Assembly: GCA_945862235.1 (NCBI GenBank) | Contig: CAMAYU010000001.1 | Span: 1 to 64,000, forward strand | DNA: 64,000 bases | Reading direction: 5' to 3' | From: Schlesneria paludicola DSM 18645 | GTDB taxonomy: Bacteria; Planctomycetota; Planctomycetia; Planctomycetales; Planctomycetaceae | Shown here: one piece after another, positions 38,370 to 45,768 of the stretch | Position numbering within the stretch: the first letter of the stretch is position 1 | Layout: the number at the start of each line of letters is the position of its first letter | Position numbers and translations under genes: made by a program | The notes under the pieces: model-generated | The model's input: the letters and a program-made list of their open reading frames with translations, nothing else | What the model was told of the DNA's origin: nothing | Databases searched by the model: none

Positions 38370-39551
38370 TCATTGCGAAAACGCATCAACCGGGATCGTC
38401 AACGCAGGAATCTCGGTTGTTTTGTCCGCTTCAACGGTCACTCGCAACGGATTATCACCGGTCCGAATCTTTTTGCTCGATTCGTGCCACACCAAGAATT
38501 CATGGTCGCCGACGGGAAGCATTGGAATCTCAAACGAACCGTCTTCCTTTGTGATTGCAACGTAGGGATTGTCGGTAATGACCCAATACGCTGACATCCG
38601 TTGTCTAAGCGACTCACCTTCACCGTGGAATCCCAAGTCTTTGCATCTCACATTCACAATTTCTGGTTCGTATGCATGCATTCGAAGGCCCTTCCGACCT
38701 TTCTCTACAATTTCTCTCACCAGATTGTTTTTCGGACCGTACTTTGTCACCTCGTGGGCCACGTCATCAGACGAGACCACTGTGAGAAATTGGCTCGTAT
38801 TCCAAACAAGAATGTGAGGATGAAATCGGTATTCCTTTAGTTCGCAGGTCACTTGCTCTGGAAGATTGTCGATCAAATCTTTGTGGATCTTGGATGGTTT
38901 GATCGGCAAGTAAATGACGACATTTGCAATTCCACCGGTCGACGGGTCCACCAACAACGATTCATCAGGGAGGCCATTGATGACGCGATTGTTTCTGCCC
39001 TTTTCGATGAGTGGCTTTCGCGGGGGAGGGATTTCGGAAATCAATATCTTTCCACTCACTGACCCCCACCGGTTGGAAGTTCGCCGTTCCCGAGAGGCAT
39101 CCAAGGCTGCACTGAGCGTTTTGTCAATCGCGTCAAGCTGGGCGGTCAGATCATCGTGATCAAGTTCATCGTGGCGAATCTCATTGATCTTTGGATTTGT
39201 GAATTCCGAATGTTCGTAAATACTCTGTCGAAGTTTCTTGACATCCGCGCGCCCCGTTTTCACTGCCTTGAGATACGCATTCCGGAGAGGATCATTGTCC
39301 TTTGAAAGCTCCGCAATTTGCTCTAGGTGGAGAGTGTTTTCTGCACACGCCAATTCGATTTTCATTATCTTCGCCAGAATTGCTGCGGTTTGGGTCGCCT
39401 TCAATTCTGGCGACGGAACTTCAACCGAAGGCGCGGATTCGGGTGCAGTCTGTACGGATGGCTTTGGCTGTGGTTTTGATTGCGAGCCACATCCTACTGG
39501 GATAGCCGTGCATGACATGACCAGCAGAATGAGCAACGTACGTTCGATCAT
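38370..39551 (-). CDS. Lipoprotein with carboxypeptidase-regulatory/cupredoxin-like C-terminal domain (island cargo)
   Basis: 393 aa from the ATG of MIERTLLILLVMSCTAIPVG, preceded by GGAG at a good distance; the track's 415-aa start is upstream of this. Lipobox IPVGC followed by GSQSKPQPKP and a Pro-rich linker. Residues about 50-170 are helical. The C-terminal half (WGSVSGKILISEIPPPRKPL, VDPSTGGIANVVIYL, HPHILVWNTSQFLTVVSSDD, then VAITKEDGSFEIPMLPVGDH) resembles a planctomycete family combining a plastocyanin-like fold and a CarboxypepD_reg-like strand set. The copper-type C-x-x-H spacing is altered (NVRCKDLGFHGEG). GC is lower than in neighbours. Outer-membrane or periplasmic location is inferred. 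Confidence 0.78.
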   Translation of the reverse strand: MIERTLLILLVMSCTAIPVGCGSQSKPQPKPSVQTAPESAPSVEVPSPELKATQTAAILAKIMKIELACAENTLHLEQIAELSKDNDPLRNAYLKAVKTGRADVKKLRQSIYEHSEFTNPKINEIRHDELDHDDLTAQLDAIDKTLSAALDASRERRTSNRWGSVSGKILISEIPPPRKPLIEKGRNNRVINGLPDESLLVDPSTGGIANVVIYLPIKPSKIHKDLIDNLPEQVTCELKEYRFHPHILVWNTSQFLTVVSSDDVAHEVTKYGPKNNLVREIVEKGRKGLRMHAYEPEIVNVRCKDLGFHGEGESLRQRMSAYWVITDNPYVAITKEDGSFEIPMLPVGDHEFLVWHESSKKIRTGDNPLRVTVEADKTTEIPALTIPVDAFSQ

Positions 39552-39794
39552 CACAACTCCGGAAAAAATGAAAAAGAGCGCCGACCAAGGCCGCTCCCGA
39601 ATCCCGCCATAGCCCACTAGAGCAACACCCAGCCGACGCCCCTTGCGGATCGAGGTAGGACGCTGCTTCTAGTGATAAAAGAGCCTTGCGGCTACGGTTC
39701 TAACGCACTGAGAAGAGAGCAGTCAAACTGGCGGAAACGATTTGCCGAAATCTTGACCTCTCCAAAGGCATCACTACCTGAAAGGACAACTGCG

Positions 39795-40289
39795 ATGTCT
39801 GTAACAACTCCCGCGACTGATGAGACCGTTGCTGGTGAATCGCTGTCACCGGAACAACAGTCCGCGCTGGAACGGTTATTGATTGGCGACACCGTGACGG
39901 CTTCCGCAAAGGTGGCTGGAGTTCATCGGGCGACACTACACCGCTGGTTGCAAAACGACTTTGTGTTTCAGGCGGCGTGGAATCGCGGCCGGGCCGAAGT
40001 TCGGGATTCGAGTGAGGCTGCACTGCTGCGACTCGCTCCGAAGGCTCTTGCTGCGATTGAGAAGGCTCTCGACGGTGGCGACGTGCAAACTGCCATCGCC
40101 TTGCTGAAGGGCTGCGGGCTGTTGAGTGGGAAGTCGCCCAAGATTGGCCCCGTCGATGAGGGCATCTTGCGAGCTTACGCAGAGACGACGATTGACCAAG
40201 AGTTGGCGATCCGACTGGCGGGAACTTGTCCGGTTCCCTCAAACCCCGCGACATCAAGTCCGAAACGTGCGGCGCGTCGCAGGTCATGA
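39795..40289 (+). CDS. Helix-turn-helix protein, terminase-small-subunit-like
   Basis: 164 aa from MSVTTPATDETVAGESLSPE, with GAAAGGA upstream. The HTH is LLIGDTVTASAKVAGVHRAT then LHRWLQND, followed by RGRAEVRDSSEAALLRLAPK and LDGGDVQTAIALLKGCGLL. The arrangement (N-terminal HTH, helical middle with R-rich segment) is seen in phage terminase small subunits and related phage HTH proteins. It could equally be a regulator. The stop overlaps a small ORF (ATGA). Confidence 0.72.
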   Translation: MSVTTPATDETVAGESLSPEQQSALERLLIGDTVTASAKVAGVHRATLHRWLQNDFVFQAAWNRGRAEVRDSSEAALLRLAPKALAAIEKALDGGDVQTAIALLKGCGLLSGKSPKIGPVDEGILRAYAETTIDQELAIRLAGTCPVPSNPATSSPKRAARRRS

Positions 40290-40417
40290 GCGTGGTTGGA
40301 GCAGGTTTTCATCGAAAACCGCGCAACCTCATGGACAAAGGAGTGTCGATTCTGCTGGTGCGACACTGCGACGAATTTCGCGGGCTTCTCTGGCGACTGA
40401 ATCGGCGGCAGAATTGA
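40286..40417 (+). CDS. Possible small protein overlapping the HTH gene
   Basis: 43 aa: MSVVGAGFHRKPRNLMDKGV then SILLVRHCDEFRGLLWRLNR. Its ATG overlaps the TGA of the preceding gene (ATGA), a pattern of translational coupling. It has no similarity that I recognise and no clear ribosome-binding site. It may be chance. Confidence 0.3.
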   Translation: MSVVGAGFHRKPRNLMDKGVSILLVRHCDEFRGLLWRLNRRQN

Positions 40418-40537
40418 GGCCACGGGTGCGGTCCAGTGTTGCAACGCTGGCCCGCTGAAATCGCCGCGGGAGAGTGAGCGTTCCAAGTTCCGCTCGCTCT
40501 CCCGTGCGGCCCGCTTCACGAACTTGGAGTCTCTGAC

Positions 40538-41449
40538 ATGGCCGACGAATCTGTCGATGAGTGGCTCAGCACAGAACGCGACAAACGGGACTGCTTCATC
40601 AAGGCGAGAGACGAACTCGACGAACACCGCAAGGCCGACAGGGTACGGGATGAGGCTTACCGTTTGGCATTCGCCCGAGTGTGGGATATTCCCAAGCCCC
40701 TCGACGACGAAGCGTTTCGCCAGTGGGGCGAACGGTTCGCTGAACTCGGCAAGATCATTGCGGGCCACGAAGGGCTGGCCAACCGTTTGCACGGCGCGAA
40801 TCTGGACGGGCAGAACGTCGCTTTGGCGGGTGCGGTGAAACTTCTGCAAGAGGCCACGAAGGGTCAGACAATTGCAGCCCATCTGCGGACGTTTAGCCTG
40901 ACACCCGAACTACAGCGATTTGTCGAATGGCTGCCGTTCATTTGTGATGAGCTTTGCCCACCGCCGTCAGATGAGTCGACTCTGATCTCCCAGTACTACG
41001 AACCCCCCGGCGGGTGTTCTCGGGATGACTACAAGGCGACACCATGGCTGTTCAACAAGCGACCGGTGGACATACCCGAAACGCCGGACGATGGCAGAAC
41101 CAAAGGGGACGAACCGGCCTCGACTTCGCCTGCCGCTCCGTCGAGTGATGCGAAGCCGGTCGATGAGGTGAACGACGCCCGACATTCCATCGACTTTGCT
41201 TCGGTCAACTGGTTTGGAACGCCGTATACCTTCACCACGAACCAAGCCGCCTGCGTTCGCGTGCTGTGGGAGGCATGGAAGAACAAGACGCCCGTCTTGG
41301 GTGGTCTCACGATTATCGACGCCGCTGGAGTTGACCGGTCGGACGAACGGTTTGACCTTGTGTTTCGAGACAACCCCGCTTGGGGGACGATGATCGTCTC
41401 GCCATCGAAGGGGCGGTATTGCTTGAAGGCTCCCGACGCTGCAACGTGA
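40538..41449 (+). CDS. Hypothetical island protein
   Basis: 303 aa from an ATG with GGAG eight bases upstream. Residues 1-110 are charged and helical (DEWLSTERDKRDCFIKARDE). A variable Pro/Asp-rich linker covers about 170-215. The C-terminal ~75 residues (WFGTPYTFTTNQAACVRVLW, GGLTIIDAAGVDRSDERFDL, GTMIVSPSKGRYCL) look like a compact conserved domain, possibly winged-helix-like. No catalytic motif. Position between the HTH gene and excisionase-like genes suggests a replication or control role, without proof. Confidence 0.8.
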   Translation: MADESVDEWLSTERDKRDCFIKARDELDEHRKADRVRDEAYRLAFARVWDIPKPLDDEAFRQWGERFAELGKIIAGHEGLANRLHGANLDGQNVALAGAVKLLQEATKGQTIAAHLRTFSLTPELQRFVEWLPFICDELCPPPSDESTLISQYYEPPGGCSRDDYKATPWLFNKRPVDIPETPDDGRTKGDEPASTSPAAPSSDAKPVDEVNDARHSIDFASVNWFGTPYTFTTNQAACVRVLWEAWKNKTPVLGGLTIIDAAGVDRSDERFDLVFRDNPAWGTMIVSPSKGRYCLKAPDAAT

Positions 41450-41574
41450 ACCGATTCCGTTGCGCCGGGAAAAGGCACGGCAAATGAACGAGTGACGAAC
41501 AGGCCCGTTTCTACCCTTGCTCGCGACGCTGGCCGCTGTGGCTGGCTCTCAATTCTCTCTCTGGAGATGAGACC

Positions 41575-41784
41575 GTGAGCGAACTCTTGTCACTGCCGCG
41601 AGCGGCGCGGCGGCTGGGTCTTTCGGCCCGCTGGTTGAAGGCGGAAGCGGTTGCTGGCCGCGTGCCATGTCTGCGGGCCGACTCCCGCTATCTGTTCGAC
41701 ATCGACGCTGTGGTGCAAGCCCTGCGTCCTCGCGCTGTCCGTGGCGAAGGACCGGAAGAATGCGAGGCCGATGATGCCGAATGA
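41575..41784 (+). CDS. Excisionase-like small DNA-binding protein 1
   Basis: 69 aa from a GTG with TGGAGATGAG upstream. LLSLPRAARRLGLSARWLKA then EAVAGRVPCLRADSRYLFDI is a winged/MerR-type helix-turn-helix as in excisionase (Xis/AlpA) proteins. It overlaps the next small gene by 14 bases. It could control excision or early transcription. Confidence 0.78.
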   Translation: MSELLSLPRAARRLGLSARWLKAEAVAGRVPCLRADSRYLFDIDAVVQALRPRAVRGEGPEECEADDAE

Positions 41785-41977
41785 TTGGCTCTCGAACACG
41801 GAAGAACTCTGGCTGGCCCGCGAAGTGGCCAAGTTCACGAAGTTGTCAGAGCGGACGGTGTTCACGCTCACACAAGACGGAGTGATCCCCTGCATTCGTC
41901 TTGGTCGCTCCGTGCGGTATCGACCGGCGGCCGTGCTGGAAGCTCTGCAAAAACTGGAAAGGGGGGCGGCTGAATGA
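41771..41977 (+). CDS. Excisionase-like small DNA-binding protein 2
   Basis: 68 aa from MMPNDWLSNTEELWLAREVA; a second ATG is the next codon. The HTH FTKLSERTVFTLTQDGVIPC then IRLGRSVRYRPAAVLEAL is the standard helix_turn_helix excisionase family (IPxxRLGRSVRYxxxDV). Overlaps with both neighbours (14 and 4 bases) show a compact operon. Two such proteins in a row suggest separate excision and regulatory roles. Confidence 0.88.
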   Translation: MMPNDWLSNTEELWLAREVAKFTKLSERTVFTLTQDGVIPCIRLGRSVRYRPAAVLEALQKLERGAAE

Positions 41978-43545
41978 GCGACCCCTCACTGAGTGAGCAG
42001 TTTGAGAAATGGCTCGTCGGCTCGCTGCTGGCTAATCCGAAATTTATTGTTGAAGCCCGTGGCCTTGAACCGCTCGCCTTCAATCGTGATGACCTGCGGG
42101 CGATCTTTCGAGCGATGCTGGCGATCGACTCGGAAGGTAAGCCGCTCGATTTGGTGTCCGTGGCTGTGCGGCTGGAAGAGGATGGCACGCTCGGCGAAGT
42201 GGGCGGCCCGCTGGTCCTCAAGTCGTTGGCCGATGACGCGCCCTACGTGATTCACGTCGGCGAGTGGTGCGAGAAGATTCGGGACACGGCAGAGCGGCGG
42301 CGGTTGGCTTGTGATGCTCTGGCCGTCAGCCGCATGGCCGGTGACGCGGGTGTCTCAACGGAGTCACTACGAGATCGTCTGTTGGCTTCTGCCAACAATC
42401 TCTCACACAACGGCAAGCCGCGCACACACGCTACGGCTGAAGCCATCGTCGTGAGGCTATGTGACGTTGAAGAACAAGAGGTCGAATGGCTCTGGCCGAA
42501 CCGCATCCCGCTAGGAAAGCTGACGCTGCTTGCAGGGGATCCCGGATTGGGGAAGTCGTTCGTCACGGTGGACATGGCGGCGAGGGTCTCGACGGGAGCG
42601 GGGTGGCCCGACTGCTACAGCCAGAATCAGCCTATTGGCTCGGTCATCATGTTCAACTGCGAAGACGACATCGCCGACACTGTGCTACCACGGCTCAAGC
42701 GTGCTGGTGGCGATCCGAGCAAAGTGATCGCTCTGCAAGGCGTCACAATGATCGACGCCGAGACGGGCCATCGTCGTCAACGCGGATTCTCACTGGACGC
42801 GGACCTGCCCAAGCTGATCGAAGTTTTGGAAGAGAACCGAGACGTGCGGCTCGTCGTGATAGACCCGGTGAGCGCGTACTGCGGCGCGACTGACAGTCAC
42901 AAGAACGCGGACATTCGCGCAATGCTGGCTCCGATGGCCGACATGGCGAGCAAGTATCGGGTTGCCATCGTCATGGTGACGCATCTCTCCAAGGGGAGCG
43001 GCGGCAAGGCCGTCTATCGGGCAATGGGATCACTCGCGTTTGCGGCGGCGGCTCGCGCTGTGTGGCATGTCGCGAAAGACCACGACGATGACAAGCGACG
43101 CCTGATCCTGTTGGCGAAGATCAACATTTCCGAGGAATCGACCGGCTTAGCCTATCGCTTGCAGGACGGGGCGGTCTGCTGGGAAGAGACTCCCATTGTG
43201 ATGACCGCCGACGAACATTTGGAAAAAGAGACTCAACCCGAACGGAAGCCGCGCGGCAACGGCGAACAGGGTCAGGCCGTGCAACAGGTAAAAGAATGGC
43301 TGGTCGAGAAACTGACGGGATGTTCCATGCTGGCCAAGACGGTCAAGCAATTGGCCGACGATGCCGACATCGCTCCGGCGACACTCAAGCGGGCTAAACG
43401 GTTGGCGGCTGTGAAGTCCGAACGGATCGGATTCGGCCAAGCATCCGTTGTCTGGTGGACGCTGCCATCGGATGACACTGAGTCGGTTCCCGCAGACGTG
43501 GATGAGGCCGAAGCCGCTCGTCTGTTCCCAAGCGGCTCACCATAG
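41974..43545 (+). CDS. DnaB-N / RepA-like AAA ATPase (replication initiator helicase-like)
   Basis: 523 aa, overlapping the previous gene by ATGA. Residues 1-110 match a DnaB N-terminal-like domain (EKWLVGSLLANPKFIVEARG, NRDDLRAIFRAMLAID). RecA-like core from about residue 175: Walker A LLAGDPGLGKSFVTVDMAAR, Walker B VRLVVIDPVSAYCG, then VMVTHLSKGSGGKAVYRAMG (AAA_25/RepA type). The C-terminal 90 residues hold a winged-helix (SMLAKTVKQLADDADIAPAT). No primase domain is seen. It may replicate the excised circle. Confidence 0.9.
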   Translation: MSDPSLSEQFEKWLVGSLLANPKFIVEARGLEPLAFNRDDLRAIFRAMLAIDSEGKPLDLVSVAVRLEEDGTLGEVGGPLVLKSLADDAPYVIHVGEWCEKIRDTAERRRLACDALAVSRMAGDAGVSTESLRDRLLASANNLSHNGKPRTHATAEAIVVRLCDVEEQEVEWLWPNRIPLGKLTLLAGDPGLGKSFVTVDMAARVSTGAGWPDCYSQNQPIGSVIMFNCEDDIADTVLPRLKRAGGDPSKVIALQGVTMIDAETGHRRQRGFSLDADLPKLIEVLEENRDVRLVVIDPVSAYCGATDSHKNADIRAMLAPMADMASKYRVAIVMVTHLSKGSGGKAVYRAMGSLAFAAAARAVWHVAKDHDDDKRRLILLAKINISEESTGLAYRLQDGAVCWEETPIVMTADEHLEKETQPERKPRGNGEQGQAVQQVKEWLVEKLTGCSMLAKTVKQLADDADIAPATLKRAKRLAAVKSERIGFGQASVVWWTLPSDDTESVPADVDEAEAARLFPSGSP

Positions 43546-43654
43546 AGGATCACCAGCCCGTCTCTCTCTCGGACCTGATCCCCTATGAGAAAGCCAGCTT
43601 GTTTTGCCATAGGGGATCAACTGTGAGGGAGAGACGGGAACTTGATCCCCTATG
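43541..43654. repeat. Alternating inverted/direct repeats (TGATCCCCTATG)
   Basis: TGATCCCCTATG at 43576 and 43643, its inverse CATAGGGGATCA at 43608, and a one-mismatch inverse CATAGAGGATCA at 43541. CCCGTCTCTCTCTC (43557) and GAGGGAGAGACGGG (43625) form a further inverted pair. It lies between the replication-type ATPase and the integrase, a fitting place for an origin or an operator; the 293-base gap has no gene. Confidence 0.8.
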
Positions 43655-43838
43655 GGAGCGACTGCTCTCCGCACGATCAACACGACGCAAGATCGACTGC
43701 GATGCCTTGCGACTCATTGCGGCTGGCGCGCCGCTCCGGCCGATGGTAGCATCTGTTCACCTTTGACCGGCGGCGGTGTGGCGGGAACTGAGAAGCTCGC
43801 CCGCTGCCGTCCGGTCTCTTCTCGGAAAGGTTCTTACG

Positions 43839-45182
43839 ATGGCAAGCATTGGACGCGACGCGAACGGCTTCAAGCGGGTTCTGTTTGTGGCGAAGGACGG
43901 TTCACGCAAGACGGTACGGTTGGGCAAGTGTTCCCAACGGGACGCGGAAGCTTTCAAGATCAAGTTGGAGTCGCTCCACTCGGCAAGACTGCTGGGCGGC
44001 ACGCTCGACCGTGAAACGTCGCTCTGGCTCTCGACGGTGGGGGATGAGCTTCACGCCAAGCTGGTGGCAGTGGGGCTGGTCGAGCCTCGCGCGAAGATCA
44101 TGGACGTGGCGAATGACGAGCGATTGCTTGGCCCGTTCCTGCGAAACTATGTCGCCGGTCGAACGGACGTGAAGCCGTGGACAACCAGCAACTTCGCCCA
44201 AGCGCAAGGCTACCTCAACCGCTACTTTGGCGAGGACAAGCCGCTGGCCGACATCACTCCCGCCGATGCCGAAGATTACCGCCGGTCGCTGCTCAAGACG
44301 CTCTCTCCGAACACGGCTCGCCGTCACTGTGGACGTGCCCGACAGTTCCTCACCTACGCGGTGAAGAAACGCCTGCTCGTCGTGAATCCGTTCTCGGAAC
44401 TGAAGGGCATCACAGTACGCGGCAACACGGCGCGAATGCAGTTCATCTCCCGCGATGTCGCGGCTCAAGTTCTCGACGCCTGCCCTGATGCTCAGTGGCG
44501 GCTGATCTTCGCACTGTCGCGGTTTGGCGGGCTGCGGTGTCCGTCCGAACATCTCGCCTTGAAGTGGTCCGACGTGGATTGGGCGCGAAACCGAATGCGC
44601 GTCCCGTCACCAAAGACCGAGCATCACGAAGAGAAATTCGAACGAATCATCCCGCTGTTCCCCGAACTTCGTCCCCACTTGGAAGCCGCGTTCGATGCAG
44701 CCCCCGAAGGAACCGAGTACGTCGTCTCGCGCTACCGCAACGTCGGCAAGGCGGGGACGAACCTCAGAACTCAGTTCCTGCGAATCCTCAATCGGGCTGG
44801 GCTGACTCCGTGGCCGAAACTGTTCCACAACCTCAGAGCATCCCGCGAAACAGAATTGGCAGGAGAGCATCCCCTTCACGTCGTCTGCCAGTGGATCGGC
44901 AACAGCCAGTTGATCGCCGCCAAGCACTACCTCACAGTCGGAGAAAACGACTTCGCCAAGGCGGCACAGATTCCGGCACAGCAACCCGCCGCAATGCCTG
45001 AAACTGGTCGCATCGCCTGCCAAGTGAGTCTCGCCAGAAACGAAAAAACCCCTGTTTTGCAGGGGTCTGCCGCAACGTGCGAGACGTTGCGAGATCGTCG
45101 GATGCCCCCGGCAGGAGTCGAACCTGCGACCTACGGTTTAGGAAACCGTCGCTCTATCCAGCTGAGCTACGGGAGCAAATGA
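43839..45182 (+). CDS. Tyrosine recombinase (integrase)
   Basis: 447 aa in the integrated form, from MASIGRDANGFKRVLFVAKD with GGAAAGG upstream. SAM-like core-binding domain at about 110-200 (SNFAQAQGYLNRYFGEDKPL). Catalytic residues: Arg in RFGGLRCPSEHLALKWSDVD, HxxR in FHNLRASRETELA, W/H in CQWIGNSQLI, Tyr in AKHYLTVGENDF. The 3' end reads through a terminator hairpin, the att repeat (MPPAGVE) and antisense to the tRNA (PATYGLGNRRSIQLSYGSK). The last 19 residues are therefore tRNA-derived. Confidence 0.95.
   Translation: MASIGRDANGFKRVLFVAKDGSRKTVRLGKCSQRDAEAFKIKLESLHSARLLGGTLDRETSLWLSTVGDELHAKLVAVGLVEPRAKIMDVANDERLLGPFLRNYVAGRTDVKPWTTSNFAQAQGYLNRYFGEDKPLADITPADAEDYRRSLLKTLSPNTARRHCGRARQFLTYAVKKRLLVVNPFSELKGITVRGNTARMQFISRDVAAQVLDACPDAQWRLIFALSRFGGLRCPSEHLALKWSDVDWARNRMRVPSPKTEHHEEKFERIIPLFPELRPHLEAAFDAAPEGTEYVVSRYRNVGKAGTNLRTQFLRILNRAGLTPWPKLFHNLRASRETELAGEHPLHVVCQWIGNSQLIAAKHYLTVGENDFAKAAQIPAQQPAAMPETGRIACQVSLARNEKTPVLQGSAATCETLRDRRMPPAGVEPATYGLGNRRSIQLSYGSK
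45043..45066 (-). terminator. Intrinsic terminator downstream of tRNA-Arg
   Basis: On the minus strand ACCCCTG-CAAAA-CAGGGGT followed by TTTTTT, 37 bases past the tRNA 3' end. It lies on the element side of the att repeat, inside the integrase coding sequence. Confidence 0.88.
45103..45123. repeat. Proximal att repeat (tRNA 3' end)
   Basis: TGCCCCCGGCAGGAGTCGAA plus C: the discriminator base, acceptor 3' strand and part of the T-arm of tRNA-Arg. Identical to 37903-37923. Confidence 0.92.
45103..45176 (-). tRNA. tRNA-Arg(CCU)
   Basis: 74 nt without encoded CCA. Acceptor GCTCCCG/CGGGGGC (one G-T pair), D-arm GCTC...GAGC, anticodon stem-loop ACGGT-TTCCTAA-ACCGT with anticodon CCT, T-arm GCAGG-TTCGACT-CCTGC. 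It reads the rare AGG codon. It is the insertion site of the 7.2-kb element; the 3' end present now was restored by the element. Confidence 0.96.
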
Positions 45183-45374
45183 ACCAAAGTGGGAAGCATT
45201 TTCGGGCGGCACCGTTCAGAAGGCTTCCCTCAGTCTCAAGGCATGTAATCCACGTCGGGGGGCGGGTTGGGGGGGGAGTATCTCGTGGAACGCCCCCACC
45301 TGCAAGCGGCACGATTCTCACTGAGACTTTGGGCACGCTGTGGTTGGTAAAAACGCCAGTCGCGACGATCGCGT

Positions 45375-45423
45375 GCCTCCGCTCTTCCGTTGACCAATGA
45401 CCCTCCGCTCTTCCGTTGACCAA
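45375..45423. repeat. Direct repeat CCTCCGCTCTTCCGTTGACC
   Basis: Two 22-base copies (CCTCCGCTCTTCCGTTGACC plus AA) 26 bases apart in the 260-base gap after tRNA-Arg. No gene is seen in the gap. Confidence 0.85.
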
Positions 45424-45444
45424 GACATCGTCACCGTGCGGCCA

Positions 45445-45696
45445 TCAGTGGCCATGTCCACAACTCGAGGGGTGGCCGCAACAGCTAGCCATTGGTAATG
45501 CGGGGGAGGCACTGGCAATCGGGAGTGCGATGCCTCCCGAGATGATCCGTTCGACGGGAGTGTTGATCGGAGTGTTACTCGGTTCGATCCCCGCTCGTTC
45601 GCAGAGTTCGCCCCACGTTCGGATCGCGTCTTTCATGCCATGCTGAACGGTGACGGTGCGTGAGTTCTGTTCACAGTGATAGTCGTAGGTGGGCAT
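45445..45696 (-). CDS. FmdB-like small protein with degenerate zinc ribbon
   Basis: 83 aa. Starts MPTYDYHCEQNSRTVTVQHG, like the MPTYDYxCxxCG opening of FmdB-family regulators, and VERIISGGIALP matches the usual VRRLISGG region. The first CxxC is reduced to one Cys (HCEQN) and the second to LCERAG, while the C-terminus is CCGHPSSCGHGH. Metal binding may have moved to the tail. Function unknown. Confidence 0.8.
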   Translation of the reverse strand: MPTYDYHCEQNSRTVTVQHGMKDAIRTWGELCERAGIEPSNTPINTPVERIISGGIALPIASASPALPMASCCGHPSSCGHGH

Positions 45697-45768
45697 CCGT
45701 GTCTCCTCATGATGTGGGCGGTTGGAACAGTGGGCGAGAATAGCTTTCCTCGCGGCGAGCCGACAAGG

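Larger units (their letters stand above)
37903..45123. mobile_element. Integrated 7.2-kb element in tRNA-Arg(CCU)
   Basis: Bounded by identical 21-bp direct repeats (TGCCCCCGGCAGGAGTCGAA plus C) at 37903-37923 and 45103-45123; the right copy is the 3' end of the intact tRNA-Arg gene. The integrase gene lies next to the tRNA. Contents from left: orphan integrase tail, lipoprotein (minus), HTH protein, small ORF, hypothetical, two excisionase-like proteins, DnaB-N/RepA-like ATPase, repeat cluster, integrase. No capsid, conjugation or restriction genes were recognised. It resembles small satellite or integrative elements; mobility is inferred. Confidence 0.92.

Noticed and set aside
38183-38554. 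123-aa plus-strand ORF at the left end of the element
   Set aside because: It runs into the reverse of the lipoprotein gene and has Arg/Ser-rich shadow composition.
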